From: Trichopria drosophilae
Taxonomy: Eukaryota; Arthropoda; Insecta; Hymenoptera; Diapriidae
Assembly (NCBI GenBank): GCA_030407085.1
Contig: CM059582.1
Location: forward strand, 134,500,001 to 134,564,000
Reading direction: 5' to 3'
Length of the DNA: 64,000 nucleotides
Every line of letters begins with the position of its first letter. Position 1 is the stretch's first letter. A program made the translations under genes and the position numbers. The notes under the pieces were generated by a model, which ran no database searches, had not been told where the DNA came from, and worked only from the letters and a program-made list of their open reading frames with translations. Positions 34,986 through 46,478 of this stretch are shown in pieces.

Positions 34986-35582
34986 ATCGTCATATTCACT
35001 GCCTTCGTCGGTAGCTGAATCTTCCCATTCACTATCGCTTTTATAATCAGTTTCCTAGGAAACTCCGGTGGATAGTTTTTGTATTTTGGGATCGTCATCT
35101 GGACGTGTTATGAGTTTATGACGGTCACTTCCGTTTGATTGGTTGTTTTGACGAGGACGTTTGAATTATTTGCATTCGATTCCGAAGTGTAATATTCGTT
35201 ATCATACTCATTTATTTTGATGTTTTCATCGGAATAATCCTTCGTGATTGTCTCGTTGGATACCTTATCACTTTTTAGTTTCACATTTTTTTCTTCGACA
35301 TAGGGTATAGAAGTAGAAGGAAGTTCGCAACATCTGAGGTTTTTGTAGAAGGTGTAGTTCAGTTTTTTTTTGGTCTGCTTCTCGGACGAGGTGGTTCAAA
35401 ACTGTGTGTAGTGTTTATAGCAAATACCGGGTTTCGTGATAATGCATGTGCATTTACAATAGTTTTGCCGGCTTTATAGACTACATCGTAAGTGTATTCC
35501 GCGAGTTTTAATCTCCATTTTAAAATACGAGAATTGGCATTTTCTGTTGTTCGAAACCAAATTAGTGGCTTGTGATCAGTGA

Positions 35583-36700
35583 CTAAGGTAAATCTTCTTC
35601 CGTATATATATATGGTCGAAATTGTGAAACGGCGTATACTATGGCTAGTGCTTCCTTTTCGTAAATGTCATATTTTTTTTCACAATCATTTAACACTCGT
35701 GAAATGTATGCTATTGGTCGGTCTTTGCCAATTTCTCCTTGAGATAATATTCCACCTATCGCGAAACCTGAAGCATCAGTTGTAATAATAAATGGTTTTG
35801 AAAAATCAGGATATTGTAATATCGGTTCAGAAATGAGTTTATCTTTTAAAATGTTAAATGCAATTTCTAGTTTTGTTGTCCAATTAAAGGCAACATCATC
35901 TTTTAATAAATTACTTAAAGGTCTAGCTATTTTTGAGAAATCTTTAATAAATCGTCTATAGTAACCGGCTAAGCCTAAGAATTGGCGAAAATTCTTTTGA
36001 TTTTTAGGAATTGGAAATTGTTGTACTGCTTTCAGAGTTTCAGGATTGGGCTTAATTCCGTCTTTGCCGATAACGTGTCCTAAATAGACTACTTCGTGTC
36101 GTAGAATTTTACATTTTTCGGGCTGGAGTTTTAAGTTTGCTTCGCGAAGTCGTGCCATTAGTTTATGCATTATTACTTCGCGTTCGCTTAATGATGATGC
36201 GTATACAACTATGTCGTCCAAATAAACGAAGAGTTCTATCCCTTGTAAACCTGTAAGGATCCATTAGTCGTTGGAACGTCGCTGGAGCATTTTTTAATCC
36301 AAACGGCATTCTTTGAAATTGATAGTGACCATATGGAGTTGAAAACGCTGTTTTATGCGCATCTTCCGGATGCATTTTTATCTGGTGAAAACCGTTTGCT
36401 AGATTAAACACAGAGAAATATTTTGCTCCACCGAGTTGATCTATGATATCTATAATGTTTGGAAGCGGATAAGAATCACCGATTGTTTTCTCATTTACTT
36501 TACGGAAATCGAGGACCATGCGCCAGCGTTTGTTTCCTTCGGCGTCGGCCTTTTTTGGAACGACCCATACGGGAACGTTGTAAGGAGATTTGGAAGGTTT
36601 TATGATGCCTTGTTCGAGAAGTTCGGAAACTTGTTTGTTTACTTCGTCTTTATAGATTGCAGGATATCGATATTGCCTAGTGTTTATGGGCGCATCGTCT
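35583..36700 (-). pseudogene. Gypsy reverse transcriptase and RNase H, two frameshifts
   Basis: RT begins near 36,700 (GIIKPSKSPYNVPVW) and runs through RWRMVLDFRKVNEKT, FSVFNLANGFHQIKMHPED (first Asp) and [20 protein letters not shown]. The frame then shifts by one near 36,250 and continues with FVYLDDIVVYAS (YLDD box). RNase H follows (FIITTDASGFAIGG; YEKEALAIVYAV). A second shift at a TA run (35,604-35,614) ends the frame before the LVTDHKPLIW motif, which is present in another frame at about 35,580. Copies the element RNA into DNA. Confidence 0.95.
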
Positions 36701-36808
36701 GTTGTTATAATTCGATGTTGTAATGCATCTGTGCCGTTTAATTCATCACCCGGTAAGTAAAAGCAATCAGTACTTTCCCTTAATATATTTTCGGCACTGT
36801 ATCTTTCT

Positions 36809-37380
36809 TCATTGTTCAGGATGCAGATGTTCTAAATTAATCAATTTTAATAACTCGTTGATTCTTTCATTTTTTATCAAATTTATGTTAAATATTCTAT
36901 TGTTTTTTGATTCTTCTTTCTTTCGATTTTTATATTCTTCGTATGTCAAGATTTCATCGAAACTTTCGTTTTTCGTTTTATTTTGATTTAGTATTTTTTT
37001 ATTTGGATTTAGCAATTTTTCTTTGTTATTTAGATTTAGTAATTTTTTGTTTTCATTTTGATTTAGTAATTTTTCGTTTTTATTTAGATTTAGTGATTTT
37101 TTGTTTTTATTTAGATTTAGTAATTTTCTTATTTTCATTTTGATTTAGTAATTTTTCGTTGTTGTTTAGATTTAGTAATTTTTTGTTTTCATTTTGATTT
37201 AGTAATTTTTCGTTTTTATTTAATTTGTTTTTATTTGCTCGTTATTTTCTTCGGAGGTTTTTAGAGCTGATTTATTTTGATTCAGTGTATTTTGATTTAG
37301 TAGATTTTGATTTAGTAGATTTTGATTTGCTCCGCTATTTTTTTCGGAGGTTTTTATTAATAATGAATCAGTTGTATTTG
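36809..37380 (-). repeat. Coding minisatellite between protease and RT
   Basis: TTTAGTAATTTTTCGTT/TTTTGTTTTCATTTTGATTTAG phrases recur with 24-60-bp spacing, so the minus-strand protein (36809-37138) reads as Leu-Leu-Asn/Lys repeats such as KLLNQNENKKLLNLNN. A related TTTTGATTTAGTAGA cluster lies at 37,270-37,330. The tract looks like replication-slippage growth in a tolerant spacer. Confidence 0.8.
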
Positions 37381-37534
37381 AATTTTATCTCTCGTTTATG
37401 TTTCCTACTTCTTCGATTTCCAGTGTAGAAATTTCCAAATCAAAATCTTCTTCCGTCGTATTACACCGAAAAATATGTTTTTCCGCGTGTATTCTTGACA
37501 AGGGCCTTTCCTGCGTAAACTCCTTGCCCTATCT

Positions 37535-37990
37535 TTAAGGTCGGTAAATGTCCGACTCGTAACTCTGGATTCGCAACTCGAGCATAGCAAATCGTGGTAC
37601 TCGGGGGAATGCGTTGAGTGTCATAAGAATCAAAGCCTTCTTATCTCCATAGAGATCCAAGCGTCGGTCATCGTAATTTATCTTAGCATTTGATTGCCAG
37701 AAAAATTCGTTTCCTAATAATCCGTTTTGTTTGATCGGAAAATCGGCTGGGACTATATGAAAACTCACGAGACATCCTAAGAGCTCGACCGTGACAGTCC
37801 CTAAGGTAGTCTCTAGGTGACGAGTTATTCCATTCAGCTTTAAAATTTCCTTTTGATCAATAAATATGTCGGATGGAACCGAATCTGCCATAAAGAGATT
37901 GGGACCTGATCCTGAATCTAGGAGAAAGCTCTGTATACCCTTTAATGGTTTTGCTACTACACGAATCGATGGTGTAGAATCTTTTATTCG
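37535..37990 (-). pseudogene. Gypsy aspartic protease
   Basis: Minus-strand translation gives IQSFLLDSGSGPNLFMADSV, with the DSG active site, followed by a beta-rich stretch (VTVELLGCLVSFHIVPADFP) and NGLLGNEFF, the ILG-like motif of retropepsins. The frame begins upstream of the first ATG (37,891), as expected for a part of a polyprotein, and ends at 37,535. It processes Gag-Pol in active relatives. Confidence 0.85.
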
Positions 37991-38019
37991 AACATTGACC
38001 GTTCGGACAAATTCATTTC

Positions 38020-39044
38020 GGCATTTATTGCTCGGACGCGACGTTCGGCTTGAGAAGTCTCCCTCGGAGCGCCCGTTGGGAGGGGACCGTGCGAGTTTCC
38101 CTGATTTTGTGTTTTTTGAGAATTATTAAATTCCCGTTTACGACATTCGTTTATAGTGTACCCAGGATTTTTGCAATAATTGCAGAATTTTTTATTATTA
38201 TATTTATTATTATGGTTATTATTCGCGTTATTAAATTGCCATTGGTTTTTAGGGGTTTTTTGGACAAAATTAGTTTCTCTTACATGTGTATTTTGCTGTC
38301 TAGGAAATAATTGTTCAGGTGGTTGGCCACAATTTTTTTTTTGTAGGGATTCGAAACACGGGAAGAATTGCGGGTGTTTGCTTCTTGACTCGCGGCACCT
38401 CTGAACCAGCGTGTAGTGGCGTCATGACCTGGTTTTTTACAGATTTGGCATGTTACTATTCGTGTTTTTTGTATTATATTCGTTTTTTTAATTTTATCGC
38501 GTGTATTCTCATTATCAGTTCGAAGCAGTTTTAATGCAGCTAGTTTTTTTTCGGTTGTAATAATTGAAGGTACGGCTTCATCGAGTTTCGACAATTTTTT
38601 ATTAAGTCGCAATTGTAAATCGGGTAACAATCCATCCGTGAACGCATCGATAATTTCTTGATCGATGGAAGCTATTTGTTCTTCGCTTAAATGATTTTCA
38701 ATTTCTATTTTTCGCGCCTCGAGGATGCGGTTGCCTATTTCACGCCCTTAATTAGCATAGGAAATCGTATCTTCGTTTTCTTTTTGTAATCGTTTGCCTA
38801 ATTCGCGTCGAATTTGGTTTGCGGATAAAGCCGGAGCATATATACTTTTAATATAGTTCGAAAAATCAGCCAGTTTTTCATATTTTTGTCCAGTTATTAC
38901 GCGCCTAGCTTCACCTGTTAAACGCGTTCTAATTAATTTTACGAGGTTTGCTTCTGCAGATTCTGGAAGCATCAACAATGCTTCGTCGCATCCTTCTAAA
39001 AAGGTGTAGTCCCGAAGCGTGACTATTTGTGTATTTTGAGCCAT
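38020..39044 (-). pseudogene. Gypsy gag with two degenerate zinc knuckles
   Basis: It starts MAQNTQIVTLRDYTFLEGCD at 39044. An in-frame TAA at 38748-38750 interrupts it, and the same frame continues to 38280, where a shift leads onward to about 38,020. The capsid-like helical part is residues 1-200. Two CCHC-type knuckles are each missing a ligand: CQICKKPGHDATTRW has Arg where the last Cys is expected, and CNYCKNPGYTINEC has Tyr in place of His. Confidence 0.85.
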
Positions 39045-39228
39045 TTAGTATGAATAATCTATCTTAATTTTTATATCGATTTCTAAATTGTTATGTATTT
39101 TCTTTTCTAAGTTTTTTGGATCAAGGTCGAAAATTGATCTATCTACCGTGGTATTAAAACGAAGTGCGCGATCTTGAGGTTTTGGAGAGTGTTCGATCGG
39201 CATAATTTCCAATCATGATCATTGATTT

Positions 39229-39246
39229 ATCCCACCGGTGTCACCA
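39229..39246 (-). promoter_or_regulatory. Candidate tRNA primer-binding site of the Gypsy element
   Basis: Minus-strand TGGTGACACCGGTGGGA begins four bases inside the 5' LTR edge. It starts with TGG, as expected for pairing to a tRNA CCA end. I could not match it to a specific tRNA. Confidence 0.6.
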
Positions 39247-39250
39247 ATTT

Positions 39251-40460
39251 TGTTATATCTCAGATCTGTTAAGCAGATCTGGAACGTATTTAGTTGGCCA
39301 TTTTTTTTATCAAGGCACTTAAGCCCTTTACCTGGGAGCTGGCCTATGAGAATGAGTTTAAGGAAAGGAAGGAAGGGGCAAATAACCTCAGTATCGAGCT
39401 TTTTTTAATCAGTAATTGATTAATTTTTGTGGATCTCATATCCCTCTTTGCTCATTGTTATTGGAGAGGATATATAGGGATGTCAGGTCGAGGGGAATTA
39501 ACTGTAGGGAAGGGAGATTGTGAATAAAACATTTTTTTTTTTTTACTCTTTTTACTTACTTATTTAAGGGAAAGGAATATTCAGAATTGTTATAGGAACT
39601 ACCTCAACGGCTGGTTAGCGTTTAAAGTTGCCACTACTTACTACCACCACGTATACTTGCATACGTTGGACGAAAAGAGAAGATGAGATAGGAAATACAT
39701 ATTTGTGGAATGAGCTTATTGGTTAAAAACTTTTGGCGGCAAGAGTCTTTTAAATTTTCCTATTCGTTAAAAATGAATTTCCGCCGAGTGCAGTAGTTTT
39801 ATTGGGTAGGCCATAAAACTCTCAAGTATCGTGTGTGCATTGAGCGGCTTCTCTGTTCGACCAAAGGCATCTAAAAACTAATTTCTAATTTATTGTATAA
39901 ATTAAAAAAATGAAATTTAATTTATTTTATTTGATTAGGTATGAATTTAGCGTTAAAAAAAGTCCAAACACTTAATAGTTTGGTTTAGTTTGAAACAAAA
40001 ATTAATTATTGTTTTGAGTATTGTTTAATCATATTTCATTTTTATTCTTAACTTAAGTTTATGATCTAGTTCTTAAAGCTATTCACTAATCACTAGGTTC
40101 ACTTAATGTTCATTATTAATGTTCACTTTAGTTTTGTGCACTAATATCAAAAAAAAAAGGACAAAGGACAGGTTATTTTCCCCGCGTTAATGACGATTTG
40201 TCTATTTGCGGGTCGGCTCTCGGTTGGAGAGGTACAGAACAGAGACAGACAGTACAATGACAGAACTAGGCATATACAACACCCACCCAGAGCCAGTCCC
40301 CCCTACCCCACTTAACTTAATGTTCACTTTAGTTTTGTGCACTAATATCTTTCTTTTTGAAAACGTCTTTGTTTCTTTCTTATCTGTTCTATTTTTATCG
40401 ATGGAGAAAAGCCGGCGTTTCCTGGCATGACCTATTTACGATTTTCGTTAGGATGTAACA
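39251..40460 (-). repeat. Gypsy element 5' LTR, carrying a SINE insertion
   Basis: Same ends as the 3' LTR. It is longer only because a SINE fragment and its target duplication (together about 200 bp) interrupt it at 40,149-40,349. Without them it is about 1,010 bp. Confidence 0.95.
40149..40317 (-). mobile_element. 5'-truncated SINE inside the Gypsy LTR
   Basis: Minus strand matches the 3' part of the SINE at 55,922-56,361 (GGGGGGACTGGCTCTGGGTG, CTGTCTGTCTCTGT, and the terminal CCTGTCCTTTGTCCTTTTTT). It is flanked by an identical 32-bp duplication (40117-40148 and 40318-40349). The uninterrupted sequence is present in the other LTR near 30,390. The tRNA-like head is missing. Confidence 0.9.
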
Positions 40461-40960
40461 CAAGCGTTATTTTCCGGTATGTCGAAAAGTGTTTTTGACA
40501 TAGGAGTAACATGAGCAGTAAGTACTGTTCAGTCCTTACTATTAATGCTTTTAGGAACTAAGTGTGCCCCTAAGTCTTCTATTGCTAATTTAATATAATT
40601 GCAAATTGTTTTTTCGCAAACTCCAAATAAGAAGCTAATCTGCTTATTTGAGAGAGCTGTGCGCAGTTTACGTAGAAGGACACCTACATGTACTGGATTA
40701 CTTTTTGCGGTATAGGTACAGATTTGTTTAAATTATTCTTTATTGTACGCAAACCAAGCTTTAAATGTATCATCATCAATAGAATCGATGTTATTCATAT
40801 CAAACACTATTTACTTTTTGGATTTTAGCTCTTCATAATACTCTAACATTAAATCAGTAATTAAAGCTTTATCTTCTGAAGGTACTTCTTCAGATTGTTT
40901 GACGAGAGGCCAGTGATTCGCAAACGATTCAAATAAGATATACACTGGAATGGAAATAAA
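40461..40960 (-). pseudogene. Harbinger-like transposase, N-terminal half
   Basis: Minus-strand reading contains a helix-turn-helix segment, ALSNKQISFLFGVCEKTI then CNYIKLAIEDLGAHLVP, and LFDIPENN just before the insertion point. An in-frame TAA and TGA are present. With one copy of CAAG removed, its last codon joins the reading frame at 29,400. The segment 40,810-40,950 upstream (LPLVKQSEEVP-like context) may be an earlier part of the protein. Confidence 0.8.
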
Positions 40961-41738
40961 TGAAATGATCTGCTGATCGTCTTTTGTTTTTAGGGTATTT
41001 GAATATGGGCTGAAATTTTTTATAAATTCGAGGTTTATATTATCTATATTATTAAAGTTCGTGTTGAATTTTCTTGACCGCTTATTAGAATAATTTGAAA
41101 TAAATTAGTATTGGTTGTACGGTGCGTTGACAATAAGAGACAATTTTTAGTTTGACGTTTCGGCCAGAATGATGGCCCTCTTCAAAAATTTATTTTAATA
41201 TATCATATTATGATTCAAATATCGATGTCGTTGTAATATACTATTGAACGGCACGGTGGAGTTGCCATATTCGGACGAATTGTCCTCGAAATTTAAATGT
41301 CCACTTCACAACAACATTGCACAATCATTGTATATTATATCTAATATATCATATATCTAAAATTTTAATTGCGTAAAAAAAATGATTATAATTTAAATAA
41401 ATATTTTCACAATTCTTGACAATTTTTACCGAATTTGGCGTCATATTGGAACTCCAGCTGGTTAAAACACAGTTTTGACATCGGAATCTGGAAGGACGAT
41501 CTCGAAAATATTAAAATATGGACTGATATCGAATTTGTTCCAAGATCATTACCAAAATAATCCATCAAAGGGAACAATGCCCAAATTCTGGGCGTCAACG
41601 AGTCAGTCGGACATATTTAAAAATGGCGCAAGTTGGCGCAACATTTGAGAATTGGAAAATGTACATGTGTGTGTCCTCTAAAAGATATCCATGGTCCCGA
41701 ACCAGGGTACCTCGAGGCAAAACTACTTTTTCACTTCT
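40961..41738. other. Intergenic, no gene recognised
   Basis: AT-rich sequence, including GACGTTTCGGCCAGAATGATGGCC near 41,154. The short frames have no recognised domain. It may contain the lost end of the Harbinger-like element. Confidence 0.4.
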
Positions 41739-42690
41739 TTAACCCTTTGCGGCATAGTGGGATGCTCAGCATCCCACCTATTTTCTCTCAGTTTTTAATT
41801 AATTATTCGGCTGTTTTCATCTAAGCAATCGGGTTTTTGAGTTAATTATGTTAATAAGATGTATATAATCATAAAAAAAGTTACATATTATCAATTATCG
41901 TTAATTTTTAATTATTATAAATAAATAACCACGGAAAAATATCAATAATTTCAGAAAAAATTCATTTTTGATTGAACAATTATATATATTTGCATGAAAC
42001 TATAGCATTTTATGTTTTTTGGGTCGCTGATTTCGAATCTGACGTCAGATTTGTAAAAATTAAAATGGCGGATCCAAGATGGCGGACCGAAATATGAAAA
42101 GTTGCTCGATCTATACGAAATTTGTTACTCCGGGGTTTTCGGGATCGCTGATTACGAATCTGAAGTCAGATTTTGAAAATTCAAAATGGCGGATCCAAGA
42201 TGGCTGACCAAAATTTGTTTTAATTTCATCCACATTTAATTGTTGAAATCTGACCCTGGATTTGTCATCGGTGATCGAGAAAACGTACCAATTTTCAAGA
42301 AAATCCAACACTCGATTTTTACGTTCGTTCGCCATCCTAGATCCGCCAATTTGAATTTTGCAAATCTGAAGTCAGATTCGAAATCAGCGACCCCGAAAAC
42401 CCCCAAGTAACAAATTTCGCTGAGATCGAGCCACTTTTTATATTTCGGTCCGCCATTTTGAATTTTCAAAATCTGACTTCAGATTCGAAATCAGCGACCC
42501 CGAAAACCCCCGGGTAACAAATTTCGCTTAGATCAAGCAACTTTTTATATTTCGGTCCGCCATCTTGGATCCGCCATTTTGAATTTTCAAAATCTGACTT
42601 CAGATTCGAAATCAGCGACCCCGAAAACCCCCGAGTAACAATTTTCAGCTGTTTTCCGTGTAAAGAAAAATGTATGCCGCAAAGGGTTAA
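41739..42690. mobile_element. TTAA-flanked MITE (piggyBac-like) with palindromic interior
   Basis: TTAA at 41739-41742 and 42687-42690. Inverted ends read TTAACCCTTTGCGGCATA and its complement. A sub-terminal perfect palindrome GTGGGATGCTCAGCATCCCAC follows the left end. The interior has two forward units (from about 42,000; ATGGCGGATCCAAGATGGC, TCTGA.GTCAGATT) and three inverted ones (42,320-42,650), so most of it can fold on itself. TTAA duplication and CCC ends fit piggyBac-type elements. No transposase inside. Confidence 0.8.
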
Positions 42691-44589
42691 TGTTCAAAAT
42701 TGTTTAAAATATGACTTTTGTTATAAATTAATTATTTCTCCCAATATTTATTCGCAACTATTACACCCACGTGTGACATAAGTTTGAGTAGTATAATATA
42801 AAACAAAAACAGAGATTTCTGTTTATGGAGCTGAATTATTCAGAGGTATATAAAGCTTAAAACCAATATGCAATAACACTTAAATTTACTGACATACTTG
42901 ACATATTTTTAAAAAGTGCACATTTTTTTTTTCGTAAATGATTAAATGTACTAGTTATCAGAAACATGTCTACGACACATAGAATAATGTTTTGTATTTT
43001 TTTGACGAACTTCCAAATTGAGGTTTTGCCCGCGTATCTCGATCTCCGAACAGTGTGCGACGCAAGGAACGATTTGCACTTCCGGACGTTCGGTACACGC
43101 TACCGAATTTCGAAAAACGAAATTTTAATTCGCGGAACGACGTTTTCCAAAACCGAGGAAACGTCGATTTAAACTAACTAACGGCGCGTTGAATCATGCC
43201 CCAACAGCGCGTCGTGATTACAAATTCGCTTCAGACTTTAAAAATAATATTGACAACATCGTGCATGAAAGTTGTGAAGAATTTAAATGCCCGCATATTA
43301 AGTTGACAATATGGGGCGTTCCATGTCAAGTGGGCCACTTTTTTTTGAAAGTAATAAATATTCTTAATTTCAGCATGTGCACTCTTCAATGACATGTAAG
43401 TATAGAGTTTTTCACCGATTGCGACTGAAAAAGTTGCAAAATAAAAAACATTGGCACAATTTGCAATGATAAGATTTTTAGTTCTTATCTTACTGAAAGT
43501 ATTTGTACAGAATTGCAGTTAGAAAAAGGAATATTTTGCGAGACTAATTTTGTAGATTTTTGGACGAGCTTTCTTATAAAAATATTTGTTTAAAATTATA
43601 CGCGTAAATAATGGCCAAAAAAATGAAAAAAATTTTGTATTCCAATTTTTGAAAAACTTGGACCCATTTTAAGATTCTGAAAAAATTTCAAAAACATCCT
43701 TTTTCCAGTAGAAAATAACTGGTATATTCAAAAATAGGGGCCGAATATTGTAAGTACCGAAAAAAATCGACCTACGAAACAGAAGGCCCCTGAAATACAT
43801 GTAAACCACGGCAGTCCAGGGGCCTTCTACTTTCTAAATTCAATCTTGTATATCTCCGCTAATAATTATCGTACGGAAATGATTTTTTCCATTTTCAAGA
43901 TAATTAAAAAACCTTGTATATGAAATTATCAAAATTTTAGTAATTCTTGACTGCCAGTGTGGAAAAATGAAATAATTTCATATTCAATTTGCGGTACGAT
44001 ATTGATGTACCATTTCCTTTGCCGAGTTATTACCTATGTTTTTTGGTTCGCTGAATATGAAAAAATAAAAAAGATGCTAGCGGATCCCTCGACCTTGAAA
44101 GTTGATATTTCGAGTTCAAGTTGACCTTAAAAATTGTTATTTCGAGATCCAAAAAAAATCGTTTTTTTATTTATTCTAGTCTCAAAGTTGGTATATGCAC
44201 GTTTTTTGACATGCTGAGTACAAAAAACATAGCACAAAGATGCTGGGGAAATATTTGATCTTGAAAATCGTTATTTACCTAAAGCACCTACTTTAACCCG
44301 CTAAGTTTTACTTTCGCTCTTAGCGTTACCCAGGATCGACGACATGGACGTGGCGAAATAACGACCCCTTTGGGATAATTGATTTACGTGAGTCCCTTGC
44401 CTCTCACGTTGCGATTTTTATTTGTACTTAAAAAAAAAATATTTACATGTTCAATGTGGTAGAAATTTGTATCCCGCCTATCACAAGTTATCAGTTTTTT
44501 TTCATTCGCTTCGCTTTCGGTTTAGTGGAGAATGTAATTTGAGTATCACTGGAACTGTATTCTTTTAATTGAATGTTACTCTTAGCATC
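42691..44589. other. Intergenic; one strong hairpin, no gene
   Basis: Two short frames (42966-43172, 43189-43392) have no recognised domain. ATATGGGGCGTTCCATGTC at about 43,310 resembles the terminus of the long inverted-repeat element at 47,000. TTTAACCCGCTAAG at 44,290 and the TAGCGTTACCC..GG..CGACGA phrase at 44,322 resemble 16,172 and could be an element end. Confidence 0.4.
43781..43828. repeat. 12-bp perfect inverted repeat
   Basis: AGAAGGCCCCTG (43781-43792) and CAGGGGCCTTCT (43817-43828) pair perfectly around a 24-base loop. No U-tract follows to suggest a terminator, and no flanking gene explains it. Confidence 0.85.
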
Positions 44590-46478
44590 TCAAGTGAACG
44601 AGTGATAACGGAGTGTGCCGGGAATTGTTTTCGCCTGGCTAAATCTTCGTTTTAACTGTATTTCAAGATCTTTGTGCGTTAATTTCGAAGAGAATAATGC
44701 GACTGTACTTTGAAAGGTATCTTTGGCCCACGCATACAATTGATACGGAGTAAGTATTTGGTGAGCTGACGTTCTTTGCAAACTACTCGGTGTTGCTAAT
44801 CTTTTAAGATTGCCAGCAATTCCGTCGCATGGTCCTTTGCCATGTGCAGTAGCAAAGTAATGCCATTCGGCCGTGACGTCAAAGTCATTGAAATGATTTA
44901 TCAGATTAGCAAAGTTAAACTTATTCTTATAGTGCTGGGCTGCCCCATCTGAGAAGTATATCATGTGATTAACTGCAATCTTTTGTTTCAAATAATTTAT
45001 TATTAATTGTTGTGATGCGTATGCAGCAATAGTATTATACGTTAAATCGTCTGAAATGATAGCAAACGTCTCATAGTTTAACTCGCCATTAATCTTGTAA
45101 TAATATATTATAGTGTGGATTGAGGCTTGGTTATTATTCCAGTGAAAGGACTGGGCCGCATCTTGTGCTACGAATGCATAGTTTTCTGAAAAATCAAGTT
45201 GTACTAGCACGTCTCCATCTCGTAAATTTTGTTTTTTAAATGTAGAATAATCAGATTGCGCTTTAGCAACATAATGATGCGTTTTGAGTGCAACCAATTT
45301 TTCACACAAAACATCAATGAACTCATCAACCGGGCGCATTTCTGTTGCCATGGTAGCTCTATCTGTATTATTCCACACTTGATACTGTACATTTTAGATT
45401 CTCTCTTTATCAATCAATTCCTGTAGATGGTTTTTAATTATTTACGTACCTGGACAATTTTTACACCTGTTGAAATAGCAATCTGAAGATGAAGGGGAAC
45501 AAACGATGCAATTCAAGCATTCTTTATAAGTTGGTAAAGGTATTGCTGAATTTTTTGTCAATCGAGGAAGCCCACTACAATCGATCATCAATTTCACATT
45601 TTGGTGATAGACTATAGACTACAAACACAGACTATGTGCGTTCCGTTTGCACCTGCGAGGACACAATTTTTTGGTCTAAGAGAACAAAATATTGAAAATC
45701 CTATTTTTAGATGAGGGTTAGAAGTTTTACAATTTTCGTAAAGCTCCTTCAAATTACACAAAACCAATCGCTTCTGGATTTGCTTTTTGGTTCCACCGAT
45801 TTGTTTTACGGATATCCAGTCTTTTTTACCAGGTAAAATTCGACTATTCTCATCACTCTCATAAAAAGATATAACAACATTTTTTACGTCGTGAGATAGT
45901 GACTTTCCTTGTTTAAAATCTGGTTTCATTAGAATCGCGTTAGTGCCATGAGTATTCAATTTTTCTTTTGCACTTTTTACAAGTCTACGAGAACAACCAA
46001 AAATATCTGCTGTTTTTCTAATACTCCAAGAATCAGGCGCTAGTGTTAATATCTGGAATCTTTCAACGGATGTTGCTTCAGGGTGCGCAAATTTGACCAG
46101 CAGTTTTTGTAAGATTTCGCAATCATGTCGGCATGGTATAATTCCAGTGAGTTCCTCATTAAATGATTCTGTATTGTCAGCATCATCAATGTAATCTTCA
46201 TCGTGGGTGAAGTCTTCCAGAAGTAGTTGCTTTTTCGGTGGCGGAGGAGACGGATTTTCAGAATCTTGAGATGGACCAGCATAACTATCTAACGCTATAT
46301 TAGATTGAATCAAATCATTGTTCATCGAATTCAGTTCTTTACGACATGGGGAACAAATCAAGGCATCTTCAGCGATATCTTTTACTTTTCCAGTTGCGTT
46401 TTGGATATTTTTCGAAGAGTAGATGAGGTACTTTTTTAGTATGATTGGATTTTTTAAAAGGATTGCAGCAGCGATCAT
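44590..46478 (-). pseudogene. Putative DDE transposase, longer copy of the 16-kb family
   Basis: Frame 45612-46478 (288 residues) has an acidic segment, then DSWSIRKTADIFGCSRRLVK (HTH-like), PGKKDWISVKQIGG and LRPKNCVLAGANGTHIVCVC. A shift near 45,612, at a duplicated AGTCTAT, and stops near 45,385-45,445 precede frame 44590-45378. That frame carries LVQLDFSENYAFVAQDAAQ, IYFSDGAAQHYKNK and AEWHYFATAHGKGPCDGIAG, which look like D, D and E positions of an RNase H fold. The C-terminus is RRFSQAKTIPGTLRYHSF. Transposase function is inferred from context and motifs; I recall similar proteins in insects and cnidarians but no name. Confidence 0.6.

Larger units (their letters stand above)
29401..40460 (-). 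mobile_element. Gypsy-type LTR retrotransposon with env-like gene, 11 kb
   Basis: LTRs at 29401-30500 and 39251-40460 start TGTT and end TGTAACA, flanked by the 4-bp duplication CAAG (29397-29400, 40461-40464). On the minus strand come a primer-binding-like TGGTGACACCGGTGGGA next to the 5' LTR, gag, protease, RT, RNase H, integrase, env-like glycoprotein, an extra Cys-rich ORF, and a polypurine tract against the 3' LTR. Every ORF carries at least one stop or shift except the short linker frame. The LTRs differ by indels and substitutions, so this insertion is older than the BEL/Pao one. Confidence 0.95.

Noticed and set aside
45385..45460. Short intron in the 44.6-kb transposase (CCAG|GTACGT ... 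CTACAG)
   Set aside because: Good-looking splice sites, but joining them puts the downstream exon in the wrong frame and a stop remains; decay explains the locus better.
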